This document shows positions 12,266-21,278 of a stretch of 64,000 nt of DNA, one piece after another; position 1 is the stretch's first letter; every line of letters starts with the position of its first letter. The DNA is from Axinella damicornis (lineage: Eukaryota; Porifera; Demospongiae; Axinellida; Axinellidae): assembly GCA_963931865.1 (NCBI GenBank), contig OZ007515.1:7355600-7419599 (forward strand), read 5' to 3'. Made by a program: the position numbers and the translations under genes. The notes beneath the pieces are model-generated. The model searched no databases. It was not told the origin of the DNA and worked only from the letters and a program-made list of their open reading frames with translations.

Positions 12266-13438
12266 GGTACCACAGCAAATAGCCCTGTCAAAGCCCTTGC
12301 TTTCAAGCAGAGAGAGACTCTGAGGCAGAAAAATAAAGCAAGCAATCCTGTTCATGAAGTCCATGTAATTGACCTGACTACCACAACACTACCAGCTGCT
12401 CCGCAGCCACCACTGTGGATGCCCACATTGACTGTTGAAGATGAGAAGGTGCTGCTAGATGGAGGGTGGCTGTCTGACCGTTTAGTTAATGCAGGTCAGC
12501 GTCTGATACAGCAAGCACATTCGTGTGTGAGTGGGATGCAGAATGTTGCCTTGGGCCACACCCTTGCATTTGATGTGATGCGAGGAGAGTTTGTGCAGGT
12601 GTTGCACACCGGTAAAGGGCACTGGGTTGCAATATCAACCATCGGGTGTCAAGCTGCTGAAGTTGACATATTTGACAGCATGTGTCCTGTACTCACTGGT
12701 GCCTTGCAGAGGCAGATAGCTGCCTTATTGTGTACCCAGCACAATGCCATCACAGTCAGGTACGTTGATGCCTGCTCATCCACTCACTCTAGACACACTA
12801 ACTAACCTTCCTGCTTTCTTCTACTCTTGCAGATACAGAAAGTGCCAACTACAGGATGGATCTGCTGACTGTGGTCTATTTGCCTTGGCATTTGCAGCGG
12901 TGTTGGCTGCAGGTGGACACCCCAGTGCCTACCTCTTTCACCAGCAGGCAATGAGAAAGCATCTTCACCAGTGCCTCACCTTGAACAGATTTTCTCCTTT
13001 CCCTACAAGGAGAATCGGGAGGGAGAACAGAAAGGCGGCAAGGATTAGTCAGCCTGTCCATGTGTACTGCACCTGCAGGATGCCTGCAAGTTTTGGCAAC
13101 CAGATGATTCAATGTGGAAAGTGCCATAGGTGGTACCACCTGGATCTATGTGTGGTTGTCAGTGAACAAGCAACTAAAGCTAAATCCCAGTGGTTTTGTA
13201 GTACTTGCTAGCTAAGCCCTTACCTTACTATTCACATTATTATATCATTGACATTGCTATTTATTGTTATTACTAAACATTCTATACAGCTGTTGTCTCC
13301 ACTATTCAGGCTCCCAGTTAGTGGGGGGGAGGGAAGATAGTAGGCTAGCCTCTGCTAACGAAAAGTTAGTAAGCTAGTTATATATAATGATTTACTTACC
13401 TTGCTCAGCATATAGCTAGAGTCCATGTACATGTAGCT

Positions 13439-13630
13439 AGGACCAAATTTGTTGTCTTTCAAAAACAGTCTCACCTGGGACCAAAATTGACAGGGTAGGA
13501 CCAAATTTGTTGTACAAAAACGGTCCGGGGGGACCTAAATTGCCAAGCAAAAATGGTCCGGGGGACCGAAATTGACAAGCAAAAATGGTCCGGGGGACCA
13601 ACTCTGACGGGGACCGATTTTGCCATGACA
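13439..13630. repeat. right end and subterminal GGACC cluster of Ginger copy 1
   Basis: At least seven GGACC/GGTCC motifs in 190 bases, mostly as GGACCAAATTTG or GGTCCGGGGG, mirroring the cluster at 7589-7705. Confidence 0.75.
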
Positions 13631-13741
13631 TATGATACCCCAAGCAGAGGTACAAGGTTGCAACGAAGAAAGTCGATCTATCCAGCTCCAGCACCTTGCT
13701 CCAGCTCTGCTTCGAGGTAATTTGTAACCAGCCATTATTAG

Positions 13742-13965
13742 TAAGGTAAGGCGGGGCTATTCCGACTGTGGGGTAATTCCGATAGTTGGCATGCCTTTGT
13801 TACCAGACAAAGTTTGGTAATAATTATTCTCATGTGGTACCGCAGGGTAGGCTGATACTCAACCTACCCTGCGGTACCACAGAAGAATTACCAAACTTTG
13901 TCTGGTAACAAAGGCAGCCAACTATTGGAATTACCCTGCCGTCGGAATAGCCCTGCCTTACCTTA
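13742..13965. mobile_element. 224-bp foldback element
   Basis: Nearly the whole segment is one inverted repeat. The left arm begins TAAGGTAAGGCGGGGCTATT and the right arm ends with its near complement. The arms meet at about 13856 around GGTAGGCTGATACTCAACCTACC. It has no coding capacity and looks like a palindromic MITE inserted just outside the end of Ginger copy 1. Confidence 0.85.
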
Positions 13966-14129
13966 TGTGGAGGTGGTCGAGGCACATCTTAGAGTTGCAT
14001 GAACCAACACTGGCTCGACCAATATAACTGTAGCATGGGAAATGACGCTGCATGCAGCACAAATTTGCAGTACAACTATTGATGTAGGTACCGGTATGGG
14101 AATTTTGGCGTAGGCACCTAATCTGTCCC

Positions 14130-14165
14130 TTGTCTCGTTCCCAGACCCCCCTCGGAATGAGACTA
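14130..14165. mobile_element. 36-bp TAGTCTCG-type micro-element with 8/9 duplication
   Basis: TTGTCTCGTTCCCAGA and TCGGAATGAGACTA form the inverted ends with almost nothing between. Flanks are ATCTGTCCC (14121-14129) and ATCTGTCCT (14166-14174), a 9-bp duplication with one mismatch. Confidence 0.7.
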
Positions 14166-14561
14166 ATCTGTCCTGTGTACAATGTATCTGCTGTGTACGG
14201 TAGTTGTGTACGTGCGTCATCAATCACTGGACACCATATAAAATCAAAGAATGTCAGTAGTCCTAGAAATGCTAATGGTTTCTATGTTCCACGTGGGGAG
14301 GTAATCCTGTACGCCGTACATGTAGTTTTCTGTGCCGTAGATATGCAGTACTTTGACCTCTAGTTACTTCTATTCTTCTGTGCGAGAGTCTAGCTATGCT
14401 AGGCTGTGGTGTGCTACAGTCGATAATCTGTTGATCGAAGAGGGGGAGAAGGGGTGGAGAGTGGAGGAATGGGAAAGAGGGGGAGGAGGGGGGAAGGGGA
14501 TTGTCATCAATGCATGACACTTGCATAGACTGTGGACATGGATGCTTGGTCGCCCCTGCAG

Positions 14562-16847
14562 GTGGACTACTACAGAATGTGTGTGGTCCCTCTCCTGAAG
14601 AAGTTCCTCCAAGACAATGACCTGGAGGTCAAGGTTGGTTGCTATGGATTTTCATCCTGACCTGCAGACTGACCTAATCTTTCAGGCCAGGTCAACATTG
14701 TATGGTGAACAGTCCCACGTTACAATCGTGTACCAGCTACTCCCCGATGTATTCTCTGACTTCCCTCTGTGAATGCTATGTGTCTTTGTTCTACTCCCCC
14801 TTTTCCGTCATAGGGTGTGGCCAAGTGGGTCAGGTGAGGTGGTGTTCTCCTGTCCCACGGTGAGGAAGATGAGGCCTGTCGAGATGACAGAGGAGGGGAG
14901 GGTCCGTCAGGTCAGAGGCATTGCGTATCCCTGAACATCAACTCAACTACATAGCTCTATGTTAACCAGTTAACCAGGGTGTAAATGAGCAGTGGATGCC
15001 TGCCTCTGTAAGCAGCTGTCTGAATCCCATTAGAGCAGTGTAGCACCAGCAGCTCCACTGGCAGGTACAGAATTGTCCATTGTAAGAGGCGTCGAGAGAA
15101 TTTGTGATGGTGGAACGCATGGAAGTTTAAACAGCTAGGCCAAGTTTTGCCTTTTGACCTTGTGATAGCTAATTAGCAAGTGCTGAGCTTGTTGCCATGG
15201 CATTCAACACACTGATGCAGGGAGGTGAGTTGGTGCTTCACAGTCAAGTAAGGAATTTTGCATTGCATGCTCATTAATTCGCAGCTAGGAACATGGTGTG
15301 TGGTTCCGGGATATGAGATCGTGTAGACACACATCATACCCTCAACAACATTCAAAGCAAATGGCATAGGGATGTTGAGAACCGTGCTGTAAAGGAAGTA
15401 TTGAAGTTCACGTATCTTGTGAACCAAGAGCACATAAGTAGATCGCCCGCCCGGAGTGTGGAGTGGAGTGTGTGAACGTACAGCCAAAAAAAGTTTCAGC
15501 AAACAATTCAAGTCTTCACAAGTGTGAGCGGGTTAGCCTTGTTCCCCCTACCGAGTGCCTGGGTACAAAGCTAGGGTTGGGTTTGCTTCCCAGCCCTTTT
15601 TAGGCTCAAGGAAGAGTCCCTATGTTCTAAAGAGTACGTCACAATGGTCATACACACTGGCTGCATGAATGGAAGGCTAGCTCCTGACAAGCACAGGTGT
15701 GTGTGTTGTCTCCTCCTCAGGTCTCCGGGGTACGGGCTGACGCTGGTGTCAGAGAGCACAACTAGTGTTACACACGCATCAGAGAGCTCCTCACTCTCGC
15801 ACCCCCTCCCACCCTCCCCAGTACCTGGTGACCGTACCAGCGGGGAGGGTTGTACTCCAGTGCTGCCGGAGGACATTGGCCGAGAGACAGCATCGCAACT
15901 AGATCAAGAGATTGTCAGAGTGAGCGGACAGTACATGATAACTCTGGACAGTAACACTGCAGTGTGAATGCAAATTGTTGGTATAGGGAGAAAGGGTACC
16001 TAGGGAACCCCCCACTCTCTTGGTAATACTTTCTTCTTGGAATGTGCAGGTACTTATCTCAGTTTAGCTTCAAACACAGATAATAGCCAGCCTTTTGTGA
16101 TTATAGCAATTTCAGATCTGATTCACTAGCTGATCATTTCCCTCCCTCATCCCAAGCCTTCTGCCATCACCCATCTTTCTCCAGGGTGGGTGTGCTGACT
16201 CTGGTTCGTAGGTCTTTCCTCTCCTATTCATGGCCCTTGCAGAGAAGGATGTCTCTCGACTCTACCTTGGAGAACTCACACCATACACGTATGTAACACA
16301 TCACAGTCATCAGCTAGCAAAAACTTGTGAATGGTATAATATTATAGCAGGGTTAGATGTGTTTCCCCCAAAAGGGGTAGAGGGGTGCTCCCCCGGCCCC
16401 TTTCCTGGCCTATTGTCCTTTGATGTGGTCATATGGCTCTTTGATCTGGTCAAGTTTGTACTATTTTCACCCCCTTTTCCTGTCAGTTTTGGGGGAAACA
16501 CTGGCCGGGGTTATAAACCCAAAGAATGAGTACGTACAAGCTGGTGGACACTGAGTCTTCTGAAGTAAGTCCATGACGTGGAATTAAGTGCACCATTCTG
16601 AATGCCCCACCAAGAGATTAAGGCTAGCAAGATTTGCTTCTTTCTTTTAGGATGCAGTTTCTACGCCACCTGCAAGATTTCTTCTAGCTTACCTTCAACT
16701 GCAGAGGACAAACAGCTGGACTCCATCCCGAGACAAACTGTACGGGACAGTCTTGTGTTGGAGTTGCTTCAGTAGAGGAATCAAGTGAACATGATCTGGG
16801 ATGTTATCATCAGTGTAGCCTGCTCAAACTTGAAGTTGTCAGTACAT
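14562..16847 (+). pseudogene. RCL1: RCL1-like (RNA 3'-phosphate cyclase-like) gene fragment
   Basis: RCL1 is a nucleolar factor needed for 18S rRNA processing. Five exon-like blocks match the C-terminal two thirds of the family: 14562-14633 (VPLLKKFLQDNDLEVK), 14819-14930 (SGSGEVVFSCPTVRKMRPVE), 15721-15919 (SPGYGLTLVSESTTS and VLPEDIGRE), 16185-16288 (LAEKDVSRLYLGELTPYT) and 16651-16847 (FLRHLQDFF). Exons 3-5 join in frame through GT-AG sites. Two in-frame TAG codons, 16209-16211 and 16685-16687, sit where the family has Gln. The second block stops at TGA (14931) just after RGIAY, and the exon expected between blocks 2 and 3 is absent. N-terminal exons are not seen. It is probably an unprocessed pseudogene; family identity is firm. 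Confidence 0.75.
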
Positions 16848-17355
16848 AATGTTCTGTGTATATAGTTCACTTGAACGTGATCTGCATAGATGTCATTGTG
16901 TGATGCTACCAGTTCCAGTTTGGTTTATATACCATGTAACTGTTCCAGTTTGGCTCCTACACAGCCTGGGAACGAGGCTACAAAGTATAATGCTGTGGGA
17001 ACTTAAAAAAAGCATGCAATCATTACTCATTAGCCTCATTCCCAGGCCATTGCCCAGTTTTTCATCGCTTATACAAGTATGGCTCTCAATTTTGGTTTGC
17101 ACATGAGAGAGCCTGGGAACAAGGTTATGCATCTTGATGGTCGTAATTACAACTGTGAATACATCACATGCCAAACAGCTCATCAATGTTGATGCTAGGC
17201 AAAGACTCAATCCACCCTCGTTCTTCGTCTGGACCGTGTTACTTATGGTAGTTGCCACCTCTAGCTATAGATTGCCATGATAACCAACATCCTCAAACAA
17301 TTCATCAATAGATGAGCAATGGGTGGGACAGTTCCTACCACCGCTGGGTGAGACT
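16848..17355. other. spacer between RCL1-like and ERCC6L2-like fragments
   Basis: Holds only end motifs of the TAGCCTC family (a solo GCCTGGGAACGAGGCTA near 16961, and the element at 17031-17127). No open frame is supported. Confidence 0.6.
17031..17127. mobile_element. TAGCCTC-family small element, 97 bp
   Basis: TAGCCTCATTCCCAGGCC at the left and GCCTGGGAACAAGGTTA at the right in inverse. The flanks (ATTACTCAT and TGCATCTTG) do not match, so the duplication is lost or the ends recombined. Confidence 0.7.
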
Positions 17356-17959
17356 TCAGAAAGTGTGCCAAACATTGATGGTAAAAACTTCCTCATGCAC
17401 GTGATTGTTGTGAATGTTATTGTGATCACTAGTGGTAGCTGATTGGAGTCTGCTAAGCACGGGGGAGGTTAGAGATGCGTCCGCCCGTACCTCAAGAGAT
17501 TCCATACCCTCTGGAAACTTCTCTTCAGTGTCATGGCTTTCACTTGTATCCTGGAGCAGAGGAGGAGGAGGAAGGAGAGGAGTCTTAAAACTCCAGAGCA
17601 GGTTTTCTTTTTCTTCCGCCTGGCTTTCTTGTGACAGACTTGGGCAGTTTCCGAATCCTCTTGGCTGGTGGTGCCTTTGTAGCCGTCTTCCCCTTCCCCT
17701 CAGTCCCACCATAGATCGAACTCGATCTCTCAACAGTCTCTGCCTCTCCTCCCTCCCTGCGTCCCTCACATGGAGGGCAAACTCGTACCGGGATGAGTAA
17801 CCAAACATCTCTGCCATCCTTCCAAAGTGCTTGTGTCTCGATATTCTCCTCTCTTTTCCCTCCACACGATCATTGCAGCTTGGTTGTGAGACCATGGTTG
17901 TGCTGGGTCCAGCCGCCTCCTGCAGAGGTTGCCTCTCGGTAGTAGATACTGGAGTGTCT

Positions 17960-17960
<1 letters not shown>

Positions 17961-17990
<30 letters not shown>
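17961..17990. repeat. 30-base poly-G run inside an ERCC6L2-like exon
   Basis: On the coding minus strand this is poly-C encoding polyproline after DEDYQ. Its length decides whether the upstream and downstream parts of the exon share a frame; as assembled they do not. Confidence 0.9.
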
Positions 17991-17991
<1 letters not shown>

Positions 17992-18176
17992 GGCTGGTAG
18001 TCCTCGTCGTCACTCTCGTCACTGAAGTCCTGCAAACCATCAGTGTATTGACTTCAATACACATGCACATACGGCATTTATTAGGGCAGAATCTGATGAA
18101 TTATGTTTCAGTAAACTAATGTGCAACAAAGTTCGTACATGCCTGCAGCTACTATATACCAAGAATGATAAACTCC

Positions 18177-18222
18177 AGCCTCATTCCAAGGCGCTCGTAC
18201 CAAGCGCCTGGGAATGAGGCTA
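18177..18222. mobile_element. 46-bp TAGCCTC-family micro-element
   Basis: AGCCTCATTCCAAGGCGCT is followed almost at once by its near reverse complement AGCGCCTGGGAATGAGGCT. It lies in the short interval where helicase-lobe exons of the ERCC6L2-like gene would be expected. Confidence 0.75.
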
Positions 18223-18717
18223 ACGCTTACTATTGCCAAGCCATCACCACCAGTCTCTATAGCTAGGTGCTCACCTTCTGTCTCTGTCGGTTAGAGGGCG
18301 TTTTGCCCGGCAGTAGTAGTCCGAGGTGGTTGGCACACTTCATGAGCAGGCAGCTGTACCCTTTGACCAGGTGCTGCCATTCCACACCCTCAACGTACAT
18401 CTGAGGGTGAGAGTAATGGTGAGACTGATGGCAGTGGTGAGAGCATGAATGTAGCAACAAGCACTGGTAGCAAATGCAGTGGTGAGAGGTGACTTCACTA
18501 CATTTTGCACACGCCGTACAAGCATTTCAATCTTGGTACGACTAACCCGGCAGCAGCATCTTCCCCTCTTACTGCCACCGTAGCAGTCGCAGGGCTCCCC
18601 AGAATGCAGTATGAGCTGCATGTCCTCGCAGTCCAGGATGGCACGGCAGATGGTCTCCTGGAGCTCCGCGATTGGACAGAACATGACAAGCTCCTCTAGA
18701 GATAGCAAAGGATCAAG

Positions 18718-18800
18718 TCTCACATCACATGGTATCACATTGCATGACATCACATGACATTGCATGACATCACATGACATTACATTACATCACATCTCAT
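18718..18800. repeat. ATCACATGACATTGC short tandem repeat
   Basis: Imperfect repetition of CATCACATGACATTGCATGA over about 80 bases, within an intron of the ERCC6L2-like gene. Confidence 0.7.
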
Positions 18801-19017
18801 CACACACACATCAGAGTCTATGATTTCAACCTGTAGTAGGCTAGCTGCTTCGCATAATTATGCATGCACGCATTCTGAAATGTTCTCTCTCTCGACAAAG
18901 TTTACAATGCTGCACCTTTCTTGGGTAGCTGAGAAGCAATGAGTACTTTCGTCCTCGCAGTCTTTCATCAGGTCCTCCAACTCTGACAGCTCTAAAAGAG
19001 ACAAACAGCACACCTGA

Positions 19018-19100
19018 ACGGTCAGTCTAGCCGCTAACCCCTCGCCGTCAGGCCAGTCATGCACACGTGACCTGCTGGGGCTAGCGGCTAGACTGATCCC
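19018..19100. mobile_element. short inverted-repeat element interrupting the ERCC6L2-like gene
   Basis: GGTCAGTCTAGCCGCTAACCCC at the left pairs with GGGGCTAGCGGCTAGACTGATCC at the right, apart from one or two bases. The insertion coincides with the loss of similarity at the 3' end of the exon that starts at 19230. Confidence 0.7.
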
Positions 19101-19612
19101 AAAGTCGTTCCTCGAGGGCTTTCCTTGAGCCAGCTGCCTCTTGGTGCAGTCAGAATTCTGTCCCTCCAAAATGGGCCTCTCAACGTTTTCATGGAAACTC
19201 GAGAGGGTATCCAGGCATCCTGGATTGTTCCTTGCAGACAGAAATACTGGTAACCTTCCCGGAACTCCATTCCTCCTGTAATAATGGCCTAGCTCCAGAC
19301 AGCTACCACCTACCAGTTGAGTATACTCCACAGCTCTGTCAGATTGTTCAGTAGGGCAGTCCCTGTCAGACCAAACCTAGGAGGGTATCACCACTGGTAC
19401 TCGCACACCCACATGGTCACACACCACACACTCACACACTCACTCCACCTTCTTGTGGCCCTGAGAGAGTTCATGGCGGTGGTCACCTGCACACAGAAAA
19501 GACAAGGATATGAAGTTAAGGAGCTCGCCATGTGGCAATGGACAAATGTGATTCGCCTACCCAAAATCAAGACTACTGAGCTCAGCTCATACGGGAATTT
19601 TGCCAAGTGTCA

Positions 19613-19657
19613 CCAGGCCCACTTCCGCGTTTCGCGTGTGGGCCTGGGAACGAGGCT
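19613..19657. mobile_element. solo or collapsed TAGCCTCG-family end
   Basis: CAGGCCCACTTCCGCGT and its inverse, followed by GCCTGGGAACGAGGCTA. Only the right terminus is complete. Confidence 0.6.
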
Positions 19658-19721
19658 ACACAAACATAGTGGGTCACATGTGATTACACTCTGTGTGATA
19701 CACTCCACACCACAAACATAG

Positions 19722-21140
19722 TGGATCAGATGACGACCGAATCATTAACTTATCAACGGACCCTGATAGATGTTCATCAATGTCTGATCATCTTCTGCTG
19801 AGTTTCTCCATATTGTCTGACAGGCTTGGACCTCCCAAGGTCCGTCAAACCAAGTTGCCACGTCTCTTCAACTACAGCATGGCCGACTACTTTGCTATCA
19901 ACAATGTTGTTGCTGATTTTGAATTTTCCAAAATTGCATCAATCAATGTCGACATTGCATGGGCAGACCTCAGAACGGTTCTAGTTGATGCTTGCAATGA
20001 GTTTATACCAACTTTTAAGTCATCTAAAGGCAAAAGCCCAAGATGGTATACAGCCGAGATTCGTCACAACATTAATCGCATCAGATCGCTCCGGCGACGT
20101 ATAAACAAAAATCCAACTCCAGGCAGGCTGGTAAAGCTTACAAACCTATCTGCTCACATCCATTACCTGATGGAAACTGCTAAAACTGAATATCAATCGA
20201 AACTAGTGTCTACATTTGGATCTAACCCTCGCAAACTCTATTCCTACCTAAGCGACCTTCACAATGCCAAATCTCCACCAAACATCATCCATCATACGTA
20301 ATAACTCCATCGTAGATAATCCATTGGAAATAGCCGAAATCTTCAACAAATACTTTAATTCAACCTTTACATCCAGCAACTTCACATTACCAGACATTCA
20401 GCAACTATCATCGCCTATATCGATATCACAGCTTAGTACGATCCACACAGACGAGACAGACATATATGAGGCTCTTGCCACCCTCGATCCAACTAAATCC
20501 TCTGGCTGTGATGACATTAGCCCAAGACTACTGAAAAATTGCGCATCAGCTCTTACATCACCGGTGGCACGCATTTGCAGTCTCAGTCTGCAATCCAAAG
20601 TATTTCCTTCCGCGTGGAAACTTCACAAAATCTGCCCTATCCCAAAAAAGGGTGACCTTCGCATTTTTAATAACTACAGACCTATCTCCCTGCTCCCTAT
20701 ATTATCCAAAGTCCTCGAAAGTATTGTATACAAGAAGATCATTGGTTTTATGCAACCTCTCCTTGCCAAATGCCAATATGGCTTCCTGAAGAATCGATCG
20801 TGTCTATCGCAAATGCTTGTGTTCTTCTCAGATATTTTCAAGAACGTCGAATTGCAGCAACCAACTGACATAGTTTATCTTGATTTTAGAAAGGCGTTCG
20901 ATTCTGTGCCACATGAAGAATTGTTGTTCAAACTATGGAGACTTGGTATCACAGGACCTCTATGGTTGTGGTTTCGATCTTATTTGAGCAATCGTTCGCA
21001 CTCAACTTGCATTCTTAATCATTTTTCAAGCTACTTACCAGTCTACTCGGGTGTCCCCCAGGGAAGTGTCCTGGGGCCTCTACTGTTTTTGGTCTACATA
21101 AACGACCTTCCCGACTCTATACTATCTGCAGATCCTGTTC
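19722..21140 (+). pseudogene. LINE (CR1/Jockey-like) ORF2 fragment
   Basis: Non-LTR retrotransposon fragment. It begins within the C-terminal part of the AP-type endonuclease (MSDHLLLSFSI, carrying the conserved Ser-Asp-His). It continues through the linker into reverse transcriptase, with KSSGCDDISPRLLK, FNNYRPISLLPILSKVLE, YLDFRKAFDSVPHEELL and GVPQGSVLGPLLFLVYINDL. A single extra base near 20297 shifts the frame between DLHNAKSPPNIIHH and NNSIVDNPLE. Similarity stops after NDLPDSILSADP, before the catalytic Asp-Asp motif, so the element is truncated at both ends. It lies at the point where upstream ERCC6L2-like exons would be expected, which suggests the insertion or its rearrangement broke that gene. 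Confidence 0.85.
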
Positions 21141-21218
21141 ATGAATGTGGGGCTCACCAGGTTTTTCTGGGATACTGGGGAAACTACTGTACTAGTCTGT
21201 GTTCCACGTCTCATGCGT

Positions 21219-21271
21219 GAACAGTGGATACCAAGTGCTCCTCTCCACCTTCCGAGCACCTGGGAACAAGG
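21219..21271. mobile_element. solo right end of the 607-bp TAGCCTCG element
   Basis: CAGTGGATACCAAGTGCTCC through CCTGGGAACAAGGCTA parallels the right end of the element at 23350-23956. No matching left end lies nearby. Confidence 0.65.
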
Positions 21272-21278
21272 CTAATTA

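Larger units (their letters stand above)
7791..13211 (+). pseudogene. Ginger transposase with Ulp1 protease and PHD finger, 13 exons, two stops
   Basis: Predicted exons: 7791-7967, 8645-8809, 8882-9127, 9201-9332, 9444-9704, 9774-10112, 10278-10423, 10487-10842, 11056-11222, 11291-11375, 11778-11956, 12044-12759 and 12833-13211, nearly all with GT-AG borders. Exons 2-3 carry the H2C2 zinc finger (GHLGF, then CDLCQR). Exons 3-5 carry the integrase core: Asp in GIDYVGPL, Asp in SDQGSEF and Glu in NGLDERFN, with 35 residues between the last two. Exon 6 has a GPY/F-like chromatin-binding tail. Exons 12-13 carry a Ulp1-type protease (His in GHW, Asp in FDS, Gln and Cys in QDGSADCGLFA), then a PHD finger starting VYCTCRMP. 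Stops TAA at 7866 and TGA at 9567 interrupt conserved positions; the TGA replaces the Arg codon of copy 2. The copy cannot make a full protein. Confidence 0.85.
7589..13630 (+). mobile_element. Ginger-type DNA transposon, copy 1 (degraded)
   Basis: Bounded by TGTCACGTTAATTTTGGTCC at 7589 and, inverted, TGTCATGGCAAAATCGGTCC ending at 13630. Both ends continue into clusters of GGACC/GGTCC motifs. The four flanking bases differ (TACC versus TATG), so no target duplication is preserved. The interior encodes a spliced transposase with Ulp1 and PHD domains. Integrase-like transposase combined with these accessory domains and short 4-bp duplications is known for Ginger elements; the assignment follows from that architecture. 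Several small elements have inserted into its introns. Confidence 0.85.
17356..19486 (-). pseudogene. ERCC6L2: ERCC6L2-like SNF2 ATPase gene, partial
   Basis: ERCC6L2 is a Snf2-family DNA translocase acting in DNA repair. Minus-strand exons in gene order are 19486-19449, 19378-19314 (helicase motif III region GLTGTALLNNLTELWSILNW), 19230 to about 19098 (FHENVERPILEGQNSDCTKR), 18695-18547 (VMFCPIAELQ then EPCDC and GRCCC), 18400-18275 (MKCANHLGLLLP) and 18029-17356. The last ends in a conserved tail, RHKHFGRMAEMFGYSSRYEF. Splice phases between the first three fit exactly. The N-terminal ATP-binding motifs are missing, and only about 245 bases separate 18275 from 18029, too few for the helicase C-terminal lobe. 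The exon at 19230 runs into an inverted repeat. Inside the last exon a 30-base G run (C on the coding strand) puts its start and tail in different frames as assembled. Probably a decayed duplicate. Confidence 0.72.

Noticed and set aside
11941..12364. Minus-strand Gly/Ser- and Val-Ala-rich frames
   Set aside because: Antisense of the 30-bp ATTQSTTSKA repeat in Ginger copy 1.
7585..13634. A 4-bp target duplication for Ginger copy 1
   Set aside because: The flanks read TACC and TATG; two of four matching bases is not evidence.
13211..14561. N-terminal RCL1 exons upstream of 14562
   Set aside because: No frame in this interval matches the conserved N-terminal part; it is filled by the Ginger end, a foldback and a micro-element.
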